Notes: generated by a model from the letters alone, not told the origin. Positions 22,485 to 33,741 are shown, counted from the stretch's first letter. The stretch is DNA of 64,000 nucleotides from Eunapius fragilis (GCA_963681505.1 OY811973.1:6178673-6242672); one strand, 5' to 3'. Numbers and translations: made by a program.

Positions 22485-23480
22485 CTAGATCGTGATAACT
22501 TCTTTTCTAGCTATGTCTTCTTTCAGAATGTTGGGTTCCAGCTTGCCTGGAAATGGCGTCATCAACCGACTCTCAAAACAATTTACTACATGTAGGTGGA
22601 TCCGCATTGCACTTTGATCCCAAATCCTTGACGTTGGTAATTCACCACTGCAAAGTGCTGTAGCTGTTGCAATCGCAAACAGACCACAATCGTTGCACCC
22701 TAATTGTTTTTGGCATTTTATCACTTGGATGGTATAACTTTAGTTTGGCAATTGATAAAGTTGGATATCTGTGCAACTATAGATCGGCTGGTTTTTCGGT
22801 GATTCATGCTATCATAAAGATTGATGGTGTTCCAGGGCACCCAATTGTGGAAACACACAACCAATGATTACCTGTATGTGATATTTGGATCCCCTCAGAT
22901 GACATAACTTGCCATTGCCCTGTCAGTGAAAGTGTTGGTGGTTGCAAGCCACCAATATGTGCAAATTGTTTTTTCAGTAGTATCTGTGCTGCATAAATAT
23001 GTTTGTCTGAGAGCCATTTATTGCGTATTAGTGCAATCCTGTCTTCTTGATCAAGGTGCAAGTCAGGACACCACATGAGAAGATCAGCTGTTTTCACTTC
23101 TGATCCAGGTTTGCTATGTTTCTGGTTTTGTGATATTTCTTCTCCATCATCCTGTTCCTGCCTTAAATCGTCTTCACAATCTTTTTCAGATTCAGCAGGC
23201 TGGTTGGTGCAGCTCTTCACTTCTGATCCAGGTTTGCTATACGTCTGTTTTTGTGATATTTCTTCTCCATCATCCTGTTCCTGCCTTAAATCGTCTTCAC
23301 AATCTTGTTCAAATTCAGCAGGCTGGTCTTACCACCATGACATTTTGATAAACACTTTGTATTTTTGCGCTTGCAATAGCAGCGTTTTGTACTGCATCAA
23401 GTTGACAATTACATGTAGCACATTTGAAGTCATTCTTTGGATTCATATAGCTATGTTTATTAATACAATAATTAATTTAT
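22485..23480 (-). pseudogene. C48 (Ulp1/SENP-like) cysteine peptidase of the outer Ginger element, broken
   Basis: Minus strand. A Cys-containing segment (KCATCNCQ) lies near 23400. An acidic region with a 41-codon tandem duplication follows (DCEDDLRQEQDDGEE occurs twice). Then come IRNKWLSDKHIYAAQILLKK, the histidine motif GNHWLCVSTIG, the aspartate motif LYDSMNHR in a second frame, and the cysteine motif LGCNDCGLFAIATA in a third frame. The order His, Asp, Cys is that of C48 peptidases. Two frame changes (near 22815 and 22735) inactivate it. Such peptidases accompany the integrase in KRBA2/Ginger-type elements, and the substrate is unknown. Its partner integrase lies across the piggyBac insertion. 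Confidence 0.85.
23094..23325. repeat. two-copy tandem duplication, period 123 bp
   Basis: Positions 23094-23200 and 23217-23323 repeat with a 123-bp period (41 codons). Because the period is a multiple of three, the reading frame of the acidic linker is kept. Confidence 0.9.
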
Positions 23481-24945
23481 GTATCCCATTAACTGGTTAT
23501 TGAGGTTTTTGAAAATTGGGAAAATGAGGTTCCCCAGGATTGCAAAGAAGCTACTTCTGGCCTGCCACCTGGGCATAAATAGAGCTTTTCTAGCTGTGTT
23601 TTTAAATTTCCATGTGTGGTATTAACCTTTAATCTCCAGACATCCTACGCGTAGGACGATCGTCCTATGCGTTGGACGCAGGTAAAAGTTAATATTTTGG
23701 GCAAACGGTATGCAAGAAGAATGGAATAAAAATTCTATTGTCTTCAGTGATACTTTTCAGAGCAAAAAAGTGGACAACCTCCTTATTATACGTGATTGAT
23801 CGAGACATGCAATATAAAGCAAAGCCGCATAGTTGTGGTTTGGGATTGTTTTTTCATAATGGCGGCTCAACTTCGAGTAGGCACAGATATTGTCGGGAAG
23901 ATAAAGAAGAACTATGGAAAGAAGGGGGTTATAAGGCAGGTCTCTGGCACTCCACATAATAAAAAGTATGTAGTGCAGTGGGAAGACGGGGGCTCCACGA
24001 CAGAATCTACAAGAGCCATTTGTTTGCCGCATGTCTTTGGGCAGCTAAAAACCTCAGCGCCTGGAAAGGGAAAGAAAAGGCTCCGTGAAGTACTTCAGGT
24101 AGATGAAAACAGTCCTTTGCCAGCAGATGATGATAGTGAAGATGGGAGTGAAGACTCTTACATGGACGAAGAGAGCGGCGAACCTCAACGGTACGCACTT
24201 GCGCGCGCGACGTACTATACATTATATGCATGCAAGTATGCAATGTATATGTTCCGCACGGATGCGTAACTTGGACGGTTACATAACGGGCCACCCGTTA
24301 CGTCCGGTTACGTAACTGGTCCGCCCGTTGCGTAACCATATTCTTAAATGAGTTTGGTTATTTACTAATGCGTTTTAATATTTTTTTTCAGCATAGAGCT
24401 ACTTGATTTATTACATAACTGCATACATACAAGACTAAAACCCAAAAGTAAAAAATGCATAAATTTGCACAACATAATTGTTCAGCTTATAGTACATAAT
24501 GATGATGATTAATTCAATGCTTTTAATGAAATCAGTGCAATGTTATTAATACAAAATAGCAATATAATGCCAGGTACATGAAGAGCAACACCACCACTTG
24601 TCTTCAAAAGGAAACCTGAGTAGATTAGCACATTTTAAATGGTACCATCTTTGACATGTGCCACATTGCACCATATCTCCATACGTATCGGGCATCACAG
24701 TGGCGGATCCAGGGGGGGGCGGAAGGGGCGTACGCCCCCCCTAACAAGCCGACCCAAAAAATGAATTTAATTATGTAGGCGCCAGCCGTACGCGTTTGCC
24801 CGCTTTTTGTTATATCCCATTGTACGGAGTCGGGACTCTTGAATGACTGTCACTTAGCACTTGCGGCGCGCCTGTATGCCCCGTCATCAACCGTCAGAAA
24901 GCGTGCGTTCGTGAAGTGTTTCAGTTGGGCTCAGCTATACTTAAA

Positions 24946-27818
24946 ATGTCGAAACGGCAATCAACTTTGAATGAGATGTTCTCGAAGAAAAAAGGTAAAC
25001 GAGCTGGTAATTCGTCATTAATAGTCATTATAATATCTGAAACATCTAGCCAAACAGACCGACGTTGACATTGAACAGGATACAGTGGAAACAAGGGAAG
25101 AGCTGATCTTAGATGTTTGCAGTAGTATTGGTGAAGCGAAGGAGAAGTGTGTGGCTAGTGCGCCTAATAACGAAGATGAAGGTGACGTACTCAATGAGTC
25201 AGCCATTGAACAGCATTTTGATCTCCAAGATGAGTCGCTGAACAGTGACCATCCCGATGTGCAAACTGATGACAGACAGAATGCTATTGAAACTCTGAGG
25301 AGTGTCGATAAGACTCAGGTAATGACATGAAAAGTATACAAATTATTAAGCGTAATCCCTTCTACTGTACAGTAGACATTAACAGCGTTGTACTGATATG
25401 TGTAAACTTATATAGCACAGTATCCATGACGCAGTAACACATTCCACATATGCATGAATTTATTTATACTTTAAAACTGAAACTTACATTATTTTACAGC
25501 AATGTCAATCAATTAATGAAACATCCAACGTGCACATTGGTGATCAGCAGCAACCATCATGTAGCTCACATACCCACACTTCTATAGATATCAGTGACTA
25601 CATTAGCAATTCTTGTAGTGATGAAGAAAAATACAATATTATCAAGTGTAGGGAACCAGATACAAATTTCTCGTTTCCCTTCAAACAATACAAGGACAAA
25701 CGATATCAGAGTGGGTACTTAAAAAGATTTTGTAAAAGAGACTGGTTTAAAAAGTTTGATTTCATATGCTACTCAAAGGCAAAAGACGGTTTGTATTGCA
25801 TGGGGTGTGTCCTCTTCCCTGACTCTTCACACCGTCGCCCAAAAAAACTGATTTCAGAGCCATTTCAAAACTGGAAGGATGCACTAGAAGATCTCAAGAA
25901 TCATGCTTCCTGCGAATATCATTGCAATTCTATGGCAAAATTGTGGGCATTTTTAGGGACATATGAAAATTATGCTTCTAGAATAGATCTAGCAATTGCT
26001 GAAACAAGCTCAAGGACTTTTCAGCAGAATCGAGAAGTACTGAGATCTGTGTTAAAATGCCTCGAGTTCTGTGGAAGACAAGGTATAGCATTGCGGGGTC
26101 ACAGAGATGACGAAACTAGCACCAGCTTTAATAAAGGTAATTTCAAAGCACTGCTTGCTCTTCGAGTTGATGCTGGTGACAAAGTCCTTGAGCACCATTT
26201 AGAGACTTGTGCACGAAACGCAACCTACACATCTAAAACAACTCAAAATGAACTGTTGCTTTGTGTTAAGGAATTTTTACAAAGAAAGATAGTACAAGAA
26301 ATACAGGAACAGGCTATAGGATCATACTATGGTATCCAGTGTGATGAAGTAACGGACAGCAGCAACTGGGAACAACTTGGTCTGGTATTACGTTATGTAA
26401 AAGGTAATAAACCAGTGGAACGACTACTAGAGTTTATCCCATGTGATTGCACAACTGGTGAAGCGCTGTGCCACAATGCAATAGAAGCACTGGCTGGAGT
26501 TGGGCTTGACGTCAAATTGTGTCGATCTCAGACCATGGATGGAGCTGGTAATATGTCAGGTAAATATTCGGGATTTGCTGCCCAGGTTAGGAAGGAATCT
26601 CCAAAGGCAACCTATCATTACTGTTCCAGCCATGATTTGAATTTGGCTTTGTGTAAAAGTTGCGATGTGAAAGAAATTCATCTAATGCTGGACACAGTAA
26701 AACATCTGGGAATTTTCTTTCATTATTCTCCCAAAAGGAGCAGACGACTGGAGGCTGCTGTTAATGAAATCATTCAACAGAGGGATGATGCAGGCCGTGT
26801 TTCAAAGGTAAAATTTAAAATATTTTGTGAAACCAGATGGGTTGAGAAGCACACCACCATCCAAGATTTAAGTGTTATGTATGAACCACTACTTGTGTGC
26901 TTAGAAGCAATTGGCAGTCTGGAACCTGGCTGGGACTCAAAATCAGTCACAGAGGCATACGGTTTACTAAAGCGCATAACAGACTCCCAATTCATTGCGT
27001 GCTTGCAAACCGTTTTGCACTTCTTTGGCTACACAAAGGGTTTGAGCACCAAGCTGCAAGGCTCAGCTTTGGATGTTGTGGAGGGGTATGGAATGGTAGA
27101 ACTTCTAAAGACTGTACTTTCCAACAGTAGACGTGATGAAGCAGAGTATGATAGAGTATTTGCAAGGATGACGAAAATGATTGAGCTGACAGGAAGCAGT
27201 GGTGTTCTAGAAATACCTAGGCGCTGTGGTAGACAAACACAACGCAACAATGTACCGGCTGAAATACCAAAAGTATATTATAGATTGGCCGTCTATCTTC
27301 CATTTCTTGATTCTCTAATCCAGCAACTGAATATGCGCTTCGGAGACCTTTCAAAACAGGCAGTTCAAGGTCTGTGTCTTATTCCCTCCAATATTTCAGA
27401 ACAGCACCCATCTAGTAGTCTTGATTTAGAATACTACATGGACGATCTACCTTCTCCAGATTCCCTTGAACAGGAGTTATCTCTATGGGCATGTATGTGG
27501 AGAAGCCAAGCTGATAAACCCAGTTCACTTGCAGAAACCCTGGCAGACAGAAGAGCATGCTCATTGATGTATCCAAACATCACTAAAATAATTCACCTTC
27601 TGCTTTTAACGTCAGTAACAGCTAGTGGTGTTGAGAGAGCAAACTCCTCATTGAAATTTATCAAAAATGCGTCTCGAAGCACAATGGGAGAAGATAGATT
27701 TAATGCACTAATATTGATGTACGAACACTATGACTTAGAATTGGATATCGAGAGTATTATAGACAAGTATGCAAAAAGACACCCAAGAAAAATGTTATTG
27801 CTGAACCCACTGGCATGA
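24946..27818 (+). CDS. hAT transposase, three exons, 878 codons, open throughout
   Basis: Exon 1 is 24946-24994 (MSKRQSTLNEMFSKKK), with donor GTAAAC. Exon 2 is 25050-25318 after ATCTAG, with donor GTAATG. Exon 3 is 25500-27818 after TTTTACAG. Phases join without a stop. The domains are a TTF-type zinc finger (FDFICYSKAKDGLYCMGCVLFPD region, near residue 190), then the catalytic core: CDEVTD with the first aspartate, TMDGAGNM with the second, the YHYCSSHDLNLAL C..H motif, and at the C-terminus the hAT dimerisation region with ERANSSLKFIKNASRS holding the catalytic glutamate. The length fits the ZMYM/52-kDa-repressor-like hAT group. It acts in the nucleus to cut and paste the element. This is the only undamaged transposase in the window. 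Confidence 0.9.
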
Positions 27819-27959
27819 AGCCAAACATTAGTTATACATGTTCCCTTATTTGTTCAATGATTCTGTTTTTCATAAATGTACAACAATAATATTGCGTGCC
27901 CAGTTTGCGTGACTAGCTGTTAATGTTTCGATTTAATATGGCTGAATTCCTGAAGCTTA

Positions 27960-28090
27960 ATAATGCGGAACTCAAAAGCTTCTGGGGCTTCGCCCCAGAC
28001 CCCAATGGGGGAGCTCACAGCGCTCCCCCATACCCCCTAGCTGGAGCTGGAGGGGGCAGAGCCCCCTCCCGCACCCACCCCCTTTCCTAG
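27960..28090. repeat. GC-rich palindromic subterminal region of the hAT element
   Basis: CTTCGCCCCAGACCCC, GGGGGAGC/GCTCCCCC and GGGGGCAGAGCCCCC form nested short palindromes just inside the right end, after the transposase stop. They could serve as terminator or transposase-binding sequence. The function is inferred from position only. Confidence 0.6.
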
Positions 28091-28097
28091 ACTGTGA

Positions 28098-28680
28098 TTA
28101 ATACGCCCCCCCTAACTTAAAATCCTGGATCCGCCACTGCATCATGCAGGTGCAGAAGACATCTACTTTCACTTCATAACAACTCTCTGCTCTTTTTCTT
28201 GCCTTTTTATCAACAGTAGGGGATGGTGTTAGTTTTCTTGTTTTGAAACACTGCAGGAGATGGTTTCTCATCTTGCTTTGATCAAATGTAATATCTCCCA
28301 CACAGTGGCCAAGTGCTGCATGTAATGCAAAGGCAATAGCAAATACACCGCAGTCATTGCTACCACATTGCCTTTGTACTTGTGGAATATGCACAGCTAA
28401 GTAGGAATTTTGGTTATCATCACTTTCCTCAATAATAGTTCAGTATACTTGGCCGAACTGATGAGCTATAGTAGATGACAAATGGCCATTGTACTTAAGG
28501 CAATCATACACAGTAACTTTACCACCAAGGCTTATCCAATGTGAGTCAGAAACAAGATATATTTGAATAGCTTCGCCTTTAATAGGAATGAATCCGTCAA
28601 TCTGCACCAATAATGTACTTTGCCATCCATCAATATGTGAAAATTGACCCTTCAGAATTTCTTGTGCAAGGGACATGTGC
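28098..28680 (-). pseudogene. C48 cysteine peptidase of the inner Ginger element
   Basis: Minus strand: MSLAQEILKGQFSHIDGWQS, the histidine motif SDSHWISLGG, the aspartate motif VYDCLKYNG, one in-frame TGA at about 28440 (after QFGQVY), then QRQCGSNDCGVFAIAFALH with the catalytic cysteine, and a C-terminal tail to about 28145, where the hAT is inserted. Apart from the single stop the triad is preserved, and similarity to the outer element's peptidase is clear (QILLKKQFAHIGG against EILKGQFSHIDG). Confidence 0.85.
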
Positions 28681-28779
28681 TGATCTGTAAGCCAGTCTCC
28701 AGTTTCTATGATTTATCTCATCTCTGCAGAAAACCAGACTCCACTCCTTTTCTGTATGTAGATGGAAGAAGATATGCTG

Positions 28780-29161
28780 TCATGCATCACTTGCACAAAA
28801 CTCATTATTTCTGCTCACCTTTGCAACATGCGCTCCAGCACTCACTGGTACTATATCATTCTGTGGTGCAATATCAGAGTCATCACAAATGATACTGCAA
28901 GCCGATGAATCATCAATATCACTTTGTAAAGAGGCATTAATACCACACACTTCTTCATGATCAGCTCCTTTGCTCTTCCGATTTACCCTCTTTATTGTAA
29001 CCAATTGATCCATGGTGGCAATGATTGCTATATTCAGTGTTGTTTAGTACACAACAGCGTTTTGTGTTGCATCTTCCTGACTTGCAGGTGCACCTGTTTT
29101 TGGTAAAACTATTCCAAGGAGCCTGCAACTTTGCTGCATCTCTTAGGGATATTACCGGCAT
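28780..29161 (-). pseudogene. Cys-rich and acidic middle segment of the inner Ginger polyprotein
   Basis: Minus strand: REAAKLQAPWNSFTKNRC, then CTCKSGRCNTKRCCV and SNHCHHG, a zinc-binding pattern seen in KRBA2-like transposon proteins. An acidic stretch follows (SDIDDSSACSIICDDSDIAP) leading towards the peptidase. It is probably joined by splicing to both neighbours. The frames differ, so exon limits are uncertain. Confidence 0.65.
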
Positions 29162-30104
29162 TGTTCTCCAGCCCTCTGTTGCAAACTCAAAGGAACCAGT
29201 GAAAAGCTCCAGATCCCCAGCACCATAACCTTACAGCAAAGACGATACATAGTACAAGCCTTGCCCACTATCTCTACAATAATGCATGGCAAACGTTGTA
29301 GGTCAGTGTTAGCTCGATCAATGCGTGGTATTCGGTTGCTGACATTATCTCCTACTGCAAACTGTTTAATGTGGTGTCCATTGTGCTTGGAATACTTTTG
29401 CCCCATCTTTTCTATTGCTTTTAAGTATGCAGCATCTGCCTTCTTACATATCTCCAGATGTTTCTTTTGAGTAGACAGGGATCTAGGCAATAATGACTCT
29501 GAATGTGTTTCTTCAAGCCCAGTTGGTTCACTGGTATCCTCTGCATAGGTACTCTGAACCAATTGTCCAAAAAGACCAGCTAACTTTATGCAATCAGCAT
29601 ATGTACGTACCCGTGCAAACGTCTTCTTAACACCAGCATGCAAACCGTCATTATTGTGGATTTGCTTCAAGATGTCCCAGAACTCCTCCACGAATGCCAC
29701 TCGACGATATCCCTTCATCAATGTTGTATCATTTTGTGACTGCAGAAGGTAAGCATGCAGTTGTTGTATTTTTTATACAAACGCTACAATGCTATATGTA
29801 GCCACCTAGCTGCTATATTAGCTACAAAATTGTGAGATAAACAGCAAATAACCTACTTCCTTATCTTCCTTGACGGCCACAACTAGCGCATCTCTAATGC
29901 CAGCTTCTGGAAAGTCAAGCAACCGAAATCCACTGCGCTTGACCAGGTGATGTAAATGCTTGTCGTCCTCAGAATTTCCCTTCAGATATGAGATAATCCT
30001 TTTCCCATACGCTTCACTGATGACAGCACTTCATGACCTTGGAGCATCTTGCGGAAATGTACGCTGTACATAAGTATCAAACTCTTCTTTTTCACTCGAA
30101 CTCA
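29152..30104 (-). pseudogene. Ginger integrase gene with catalytic core deleted
   Basis: Exon 1 (30104-29857) starts MSSSEKEEFDTYVQ, has an in-frame TGA near 30030, and ends EDKE before GTAGGT. Exon 2 (29741 downward) has LQSQNDTTLMKGYRRVAF, the H2C2-like IHNNDGLHAGVKKTFARV, then moves directly to QKKHLEICKKADAAYLKAIEKM and VGDNVSNRIPRIDR, which is the integrase C-terminal domain. The D,D-35-E catalytic core expected between them (present in the outer element at 32346-32840) is absent. The element is therefore non-autonomous for integration. Confidence 0.85.
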
Positions 30105-31949
30105 TTTTAAAGCACAAATTCTATGACACGTGCTATTTACTCGTACCCAGCACCATCGGCCGGTTATGTAATGGGCCATCCGGTTACGTAACTGGCCATC
30201 CGGTTATGTAACCGGTCGATGGTTACGCATCCGTGCAGAACATATACATGATGCAAAGTTCACGTACATGTATATTTTTTAATGTTTCACAGCGATGATG
30301 TACCTGGTCCTTCTGCAGATATTTACCATCCTACCAGCCACAAGCAGTCTTTTTTACCTCATGGCCGTGTTTGGGCAGGACAAGATACTTTATTAATTGA
30401 TCCATCTGCGAAAGATAATGTTCACTCTGCCCGATTTCGGTGGCCTGAAGCACTGACAATGGTTGATGTCAAAAAAGAAATTGATTACTTGTACCAACTT
30501 TACCCCATGAAAGGGCTGAATCAAATGTTGGCATACACAAATGCCAATTTGCACAGTAATGGTCATGTCCTGCTTACCAGAGGTGAATTTTTGAAATACC
30601 TTGGCTTGAGACTAGCAATGGTGTGTGAGCGTAAAAGGGGTCCAATCACAGTCTATTGGGAACAAGGAGTACAGCCTTGTGGTACAGTATATACTGGTGC
30701 AGATTTTGGGGGCCGTTTTGGTATGACCAGGCATCGATTCCAAAACATAACACAGTGTCTTTCTTTTGCTGATCCTAAGTCAGCTGTGAGAGTTGAGGAT
30801 GTAAGTACAACGATCACATTGTAAATTGTGTACGTCATTCATTATACCGTTTTGTAGGATCCTTGGATCAGCTAATCACAGATTTTAACATCACACGGGA
30901 GAAATTTGTGATTCCTGGTCAACATGTTGTGGTAGATGAGTGCATGAGTTCTTGGACAGGTTCTGAAGCAGAGTATGTTGCTGAAGGTATGCCTCACAAG
31001 ACCAAGATAGTGAGAAAACCAGAAGGGGTGGGTGCTGAATTGAAATCTATGGCATGTGGTTCAACAGGAATTCTCCTGAAGCTAGACATTATGGAAGGCA
31101 AAGACGCAAATCGTCGTAAATCTTTCTCAGCAGAATTTGGAGAAGGCACGGCAGTTGTGCTTCGTTTATGTTCATTTCTTTTTGGAAGTGGGAGAATTGT
31201 ACATGCTGATTCAGCCTTTTCGTCGGTTAAGACACTCTTGGCTCTTGAACAAAGGGGTCTATACTTTCAAGGCATGGTCAAAACTGCACATAAGCAGTAT
31301 CCCATGGGATTCATGAAAGATTGGGAGAATGGTCTTGAGGAAGGGGGAGTGCCATCAAGAGGAGAAAGGTGTTTGTTAGAGTCGAAGACACCACAGAACA
31401 CAAATATGTATGCACTTGGTTGGAAAGACAGAAAGTTGAAGACCATTATTTCAAATGCAGGTACCACCCTTCCTGGGAATCCCAGCAAACGTAAACGACA
31501 CAAGAAGGTGGAAAAAGATGGAATGTATGAAACAGTTACCTACTATAAAGAGATCTCTCGACCTTCAGTGATAGAGCTTTTTTTCAGCTGCTTTGGTGCT
31601 ATAGATGTCCACGATCACTAGAAAATGGCAAAACTGATTGGATATGGAACTGCCAAAGATTTTGTAAAGTAGCACACACATCAAGCTAGATAAATCATTT
31701 CAAAAACCTATATTTGTCATACATTTTTCTGCAACAATAAAATATTTAACATAATGCATTTTGAAGGATGGCATTTGTTTATATAGGTATATCAGGCCAC
31801 CTGAATCACGTAAAAATTGATAAATGAAGTATGATGTGACATCATACAACAATGAAGACATGGATGCTAGATTATTTTATTTCAAGTTAGAACAAATGTT
31901 GAAAGTTTGGTCCTACGCGTAGGACCTGGCCCTGGAGATTAAAGGTTAA

Positions 31950-32200
31950 GCCATATTTATTGTGCATTATGCAGAAACGAATATGTTTATAGCTATGGTA
32001 CTAGTGAGATCTGTACTTTTCAAAAACTATTTTTTATCTACAAAAAATAAAGGCATTGCTTTTTTACAATTGAATACCAATTACGCAGACATGGGTAATT
32101 TTGAATCTTTGAATTTTAGAATGATTTTATCCAAACAATATTATTACATGAATACATTTGCATGCATAAATTTTCCCATGTTGAATTTTTAAAATGCTAA
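31950..32200. other. non-coding part of the outer Ginger element
   Basis: AT-rich sequence between the piggyBac's right TTAA and the integrase stop. It is probably an intron or linker between integrase and peptidase parts. Nothing else is seen. Confidence 0.5.
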
Positions 32201-33550
32201 TTAATCAAAACCAAGCATTGAGCATTGATCTTGAAAAAAATTAACCTGTTCATCCTCCATTATATCTTCTACATCTTCTTCCATTACACTTGGACCTTTG
32301 ATTCCATGAAAAATTCCTTGTCGAGGTGGTTGGCCAAACACAAGTTCATATGGTGTGGTTTTCATCGTACCATGGACAGTTGTATTTAGTTGATCTGCAC
32401 CAAAAGACAATTGTGAATAACAATGCTGTACATGTATCTTGGTATACTGACTTACACAGGATAAATGGTAGCCACTCAGACCACACAGGTTGACTGTCCC
32501 CTTTGTGTGCATAGAGGCGACACCCAAGTAGCTTCTCTACCATGCCATTCCCTTGTTCAATAAGACCCTGGCATTTAGGGTTTTTTGGTCGGCCATTTAT
32601 GACCATCACTTCCCCAGGCCATTCTTTAACAATGCTGTGAATGATCTCATTCACAAATTCTCGACCGTTATCTGAATGCAAGATTTTTTGGGTACCTAAG
32701 ACAGCAAACACCTGGTTTGATAGTGCAACGGCAACTTCAGCTGCTAATTTTCGCACTAATGGAAATAGTATATGGAATTTTGCCCAGTGATCCATGTAAT
32801 GACCAATCCACTTAAAGGATCCATCAGACCTGTGCCTCCTATCAATGAGATCAATCTGATAATTCAGATAATAAATTGTGAAAAAAAAATTAATATCTAA
32901 CTTGTCCTCTTGTCATAAAGCCTGATGAAATAATTGGTCTCAGTGGAGCACAAGTCGACTGTGGTTTTCTTGCATGACACAAGAGACATAGTTGTACAAA
33001 CTTGTCCACTGCAGATCTTGGAATGCATTCATAAACTTTGCTATCTACAGATTTTAAAATGACCTAGTATTCATGTGCGAAGACAGTGGATTTACCTCCG
33101 GAATGGTCTTCTCACTGCCGATATGTTCCTTTTGCCTGCAGTGAACTTCTTCAATTATATCAAAGAACTCATCTATAAATGCTACTCATCTCCATTTGGC
33201 CATTACCGTTGTGTCATTAGTATTCTGTGAATTCAGCAAGTAGATATGTAAGTGTGTGGCAAATGCATGTGGCATGCATATGTTGCTCATAACAACGTAA
33301 TCGTGTGTGCGTACAAATGTACATCAAGTTACCTGGTTTTTGGCTGGGAGACACAAGACATCTTTAACTCCTAGTGCAGGGTACGGCTGATGGATCCTTC
33401 TTGATTACATTCACAACTCGTTGTCCTTTCTCTCTAGAAATGGTCTTACTCGTTTTATCATCCCTGTCTCTGAACTGCTCAACGCAAAATCTGTCAAAAA
33501 GCTTCTTCTGATCACACTGGTCCATACTCGACGGTGACTTTTACACACAT
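32201..33550 (-). pseudogene. Ginger/KRBA2-like integrase of the outer element
   Basis: Minus strand. The start MDQCDQKKLFDRFCV is near 33525, with an early frame break after AVPCTRS. An H2C2-like region is at about 33240-33110 (VAFIDEFFDIIEEVHCRQKEHIGSEKT, one stop before it), and LCHARKPQSTCAP is near 32960. The integrase core follows: IDLIDRRH, the first aspartate in YMDHWAKFHIL, the second in ILHSDNGREFVNEI, the glutamate in QGLIEQGNGMVEKLL, then the C-terminal part LNTTVHGTMKTTPYELVFGQPPR to 32201. The core itself is uninterrupted and has all three acidic residues. Breaks upstream make the present copy inactive. Such integrases descend from, or share ancestry with, gypsy integrases and mobilise Ginger elements. 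Confidence 0.85.
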
Positions 33551-33741
33551 GCACGTGCATAATTTTGAAATTGCGCATGCGCCTTGAAGTTACACGATTT
33601 CAAAATAGCGCAGTGCAATTTCGAAATTGGGTGACAATTTTAAAATTGGAGGACAATTTCGAAATCGGTACGCAATTATGAAATTTTCAAATTGCGCAAC
33701 GCAATTTCGAAATTGCGCAAGTTTACAAATCGCGCGGAACA
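33550..33741. repeat. right inverted arm of outer Ginger element
   Basis: Inverse of 22232-22420 with the same iterated AATTTCGAAATT-type palindromes, ending CGCGCGGAACA next to the TATA duplication. Confidence 0.85.

Larger units (their letters stand above)
24698..28139 (+). mobile_element. hAT transposon, 3442 bp, apparently intact
   Basis: The ends are CAGTGGCGGATCCAGG and its exact inverse, a terminal motif I associate with ZMYM-related hAT elements, followed by G/C-rich subterminal sequence. The direct flanks share only CATCA next to the ends, shorter than the usual 8 bp. It is inserted at the 3' end of the inner Ginger peptidase gene. A complete three-exon transposase gene lies inside. 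Confidence 0.95.
24250..30242 (-). mobile_element. inner Ginger/KRBA2-like transposon, 6.0 kb, TSD TATA
   Basis: The termini are TGTTC(C/T)GCACGGATGCG on both sides, with inverted arms of about 100 bp rich in GGTTACGTAACCGG-type palindromes. TATA flanks both ends (24246-24249 and 30243-30246). It lies within the intron between piggyBac exons 1 and 2. It encodes, on the minus strand, a short N-terminal exon, an H2C2-like stretch joined directly to the integrase C-terminal domain, a Cys-rich segment and a C48 peptidase. The integrase catalytic core is missing. A hAT is inserted near its left end. Confidence 0.9.
23859..31621 (+). pseudogene. piggyBac-like transposase, three exons, frameshifted and C-terminally truncated
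   Basis: Exon 1 is 23859-24190 (MAAQLRVGTDIVGK, then KKYVVQWEDGG: a small barrel-like N-terminus and an acidic tail), with donor GTACGC. Exon 2 is 30293-30800 after a TTTCACAG acceptor; the phase joins exactly across the inserted 6-kb element. It carries GEFLKYLGLRLAMV and RFGMTRHRFQNITQCLSF. Exon 3 starts at 30858 with DPW, then a frame change, then the first aspartate in VVDECMSSW, the second in VHADSAFSS and the third in GAIDVHDH. It ends at a stop right after that motif, so the usual C-terminal region and Cys-rich finger are missing. The frame change after DPW and the truncation make activity unlikely. Confidence 0.9.
23626..31945 (+). mobile_element. piggyBac element with TTAA duplication, split by inner Ginger element
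   Basis: The ends are CCTTTAATCTCCAG...CTGGAGATTAAAGG with TTAA directly outside (23622-23625 and 31946-31949), the diagnostic piggyBac target. Just inside each end is the palindromic subterminal repeat TCCTACGCGTAGGA. Without the 6-kb inner Ginger insertion it is about 2.3 kb. It sits between the integrase and peptidase parts of the outer Ginger element. Confidence 0.95.
22232..33741 (-). mobile_element. outer Ginger/KRBA2-like transposon, 11.5 kb with insertions, TSD TATA
   Basis: The termini are TGTTCCGCGCG...CGCGCGGAACA with inverted arms of about 190 bp (22232-22420 and 33550-33741). TATA flanks both sides (22228-22231 and 33742-33745). Ends of TG/CA plus a 4-bp duplication fit Ginger transposons, the family that gave rise to KRBA2 and GIN genes. 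It encodes an integrase (32201-33550) and a C48/Ulp1-type peptidase (22485-23480), with a complete piggyBac inserted between them. Without insertions it is about 3.2 kb. It lies in an apparent intron of element C, a few bases inside a GTAAGT donor. Confidence 0.9.
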
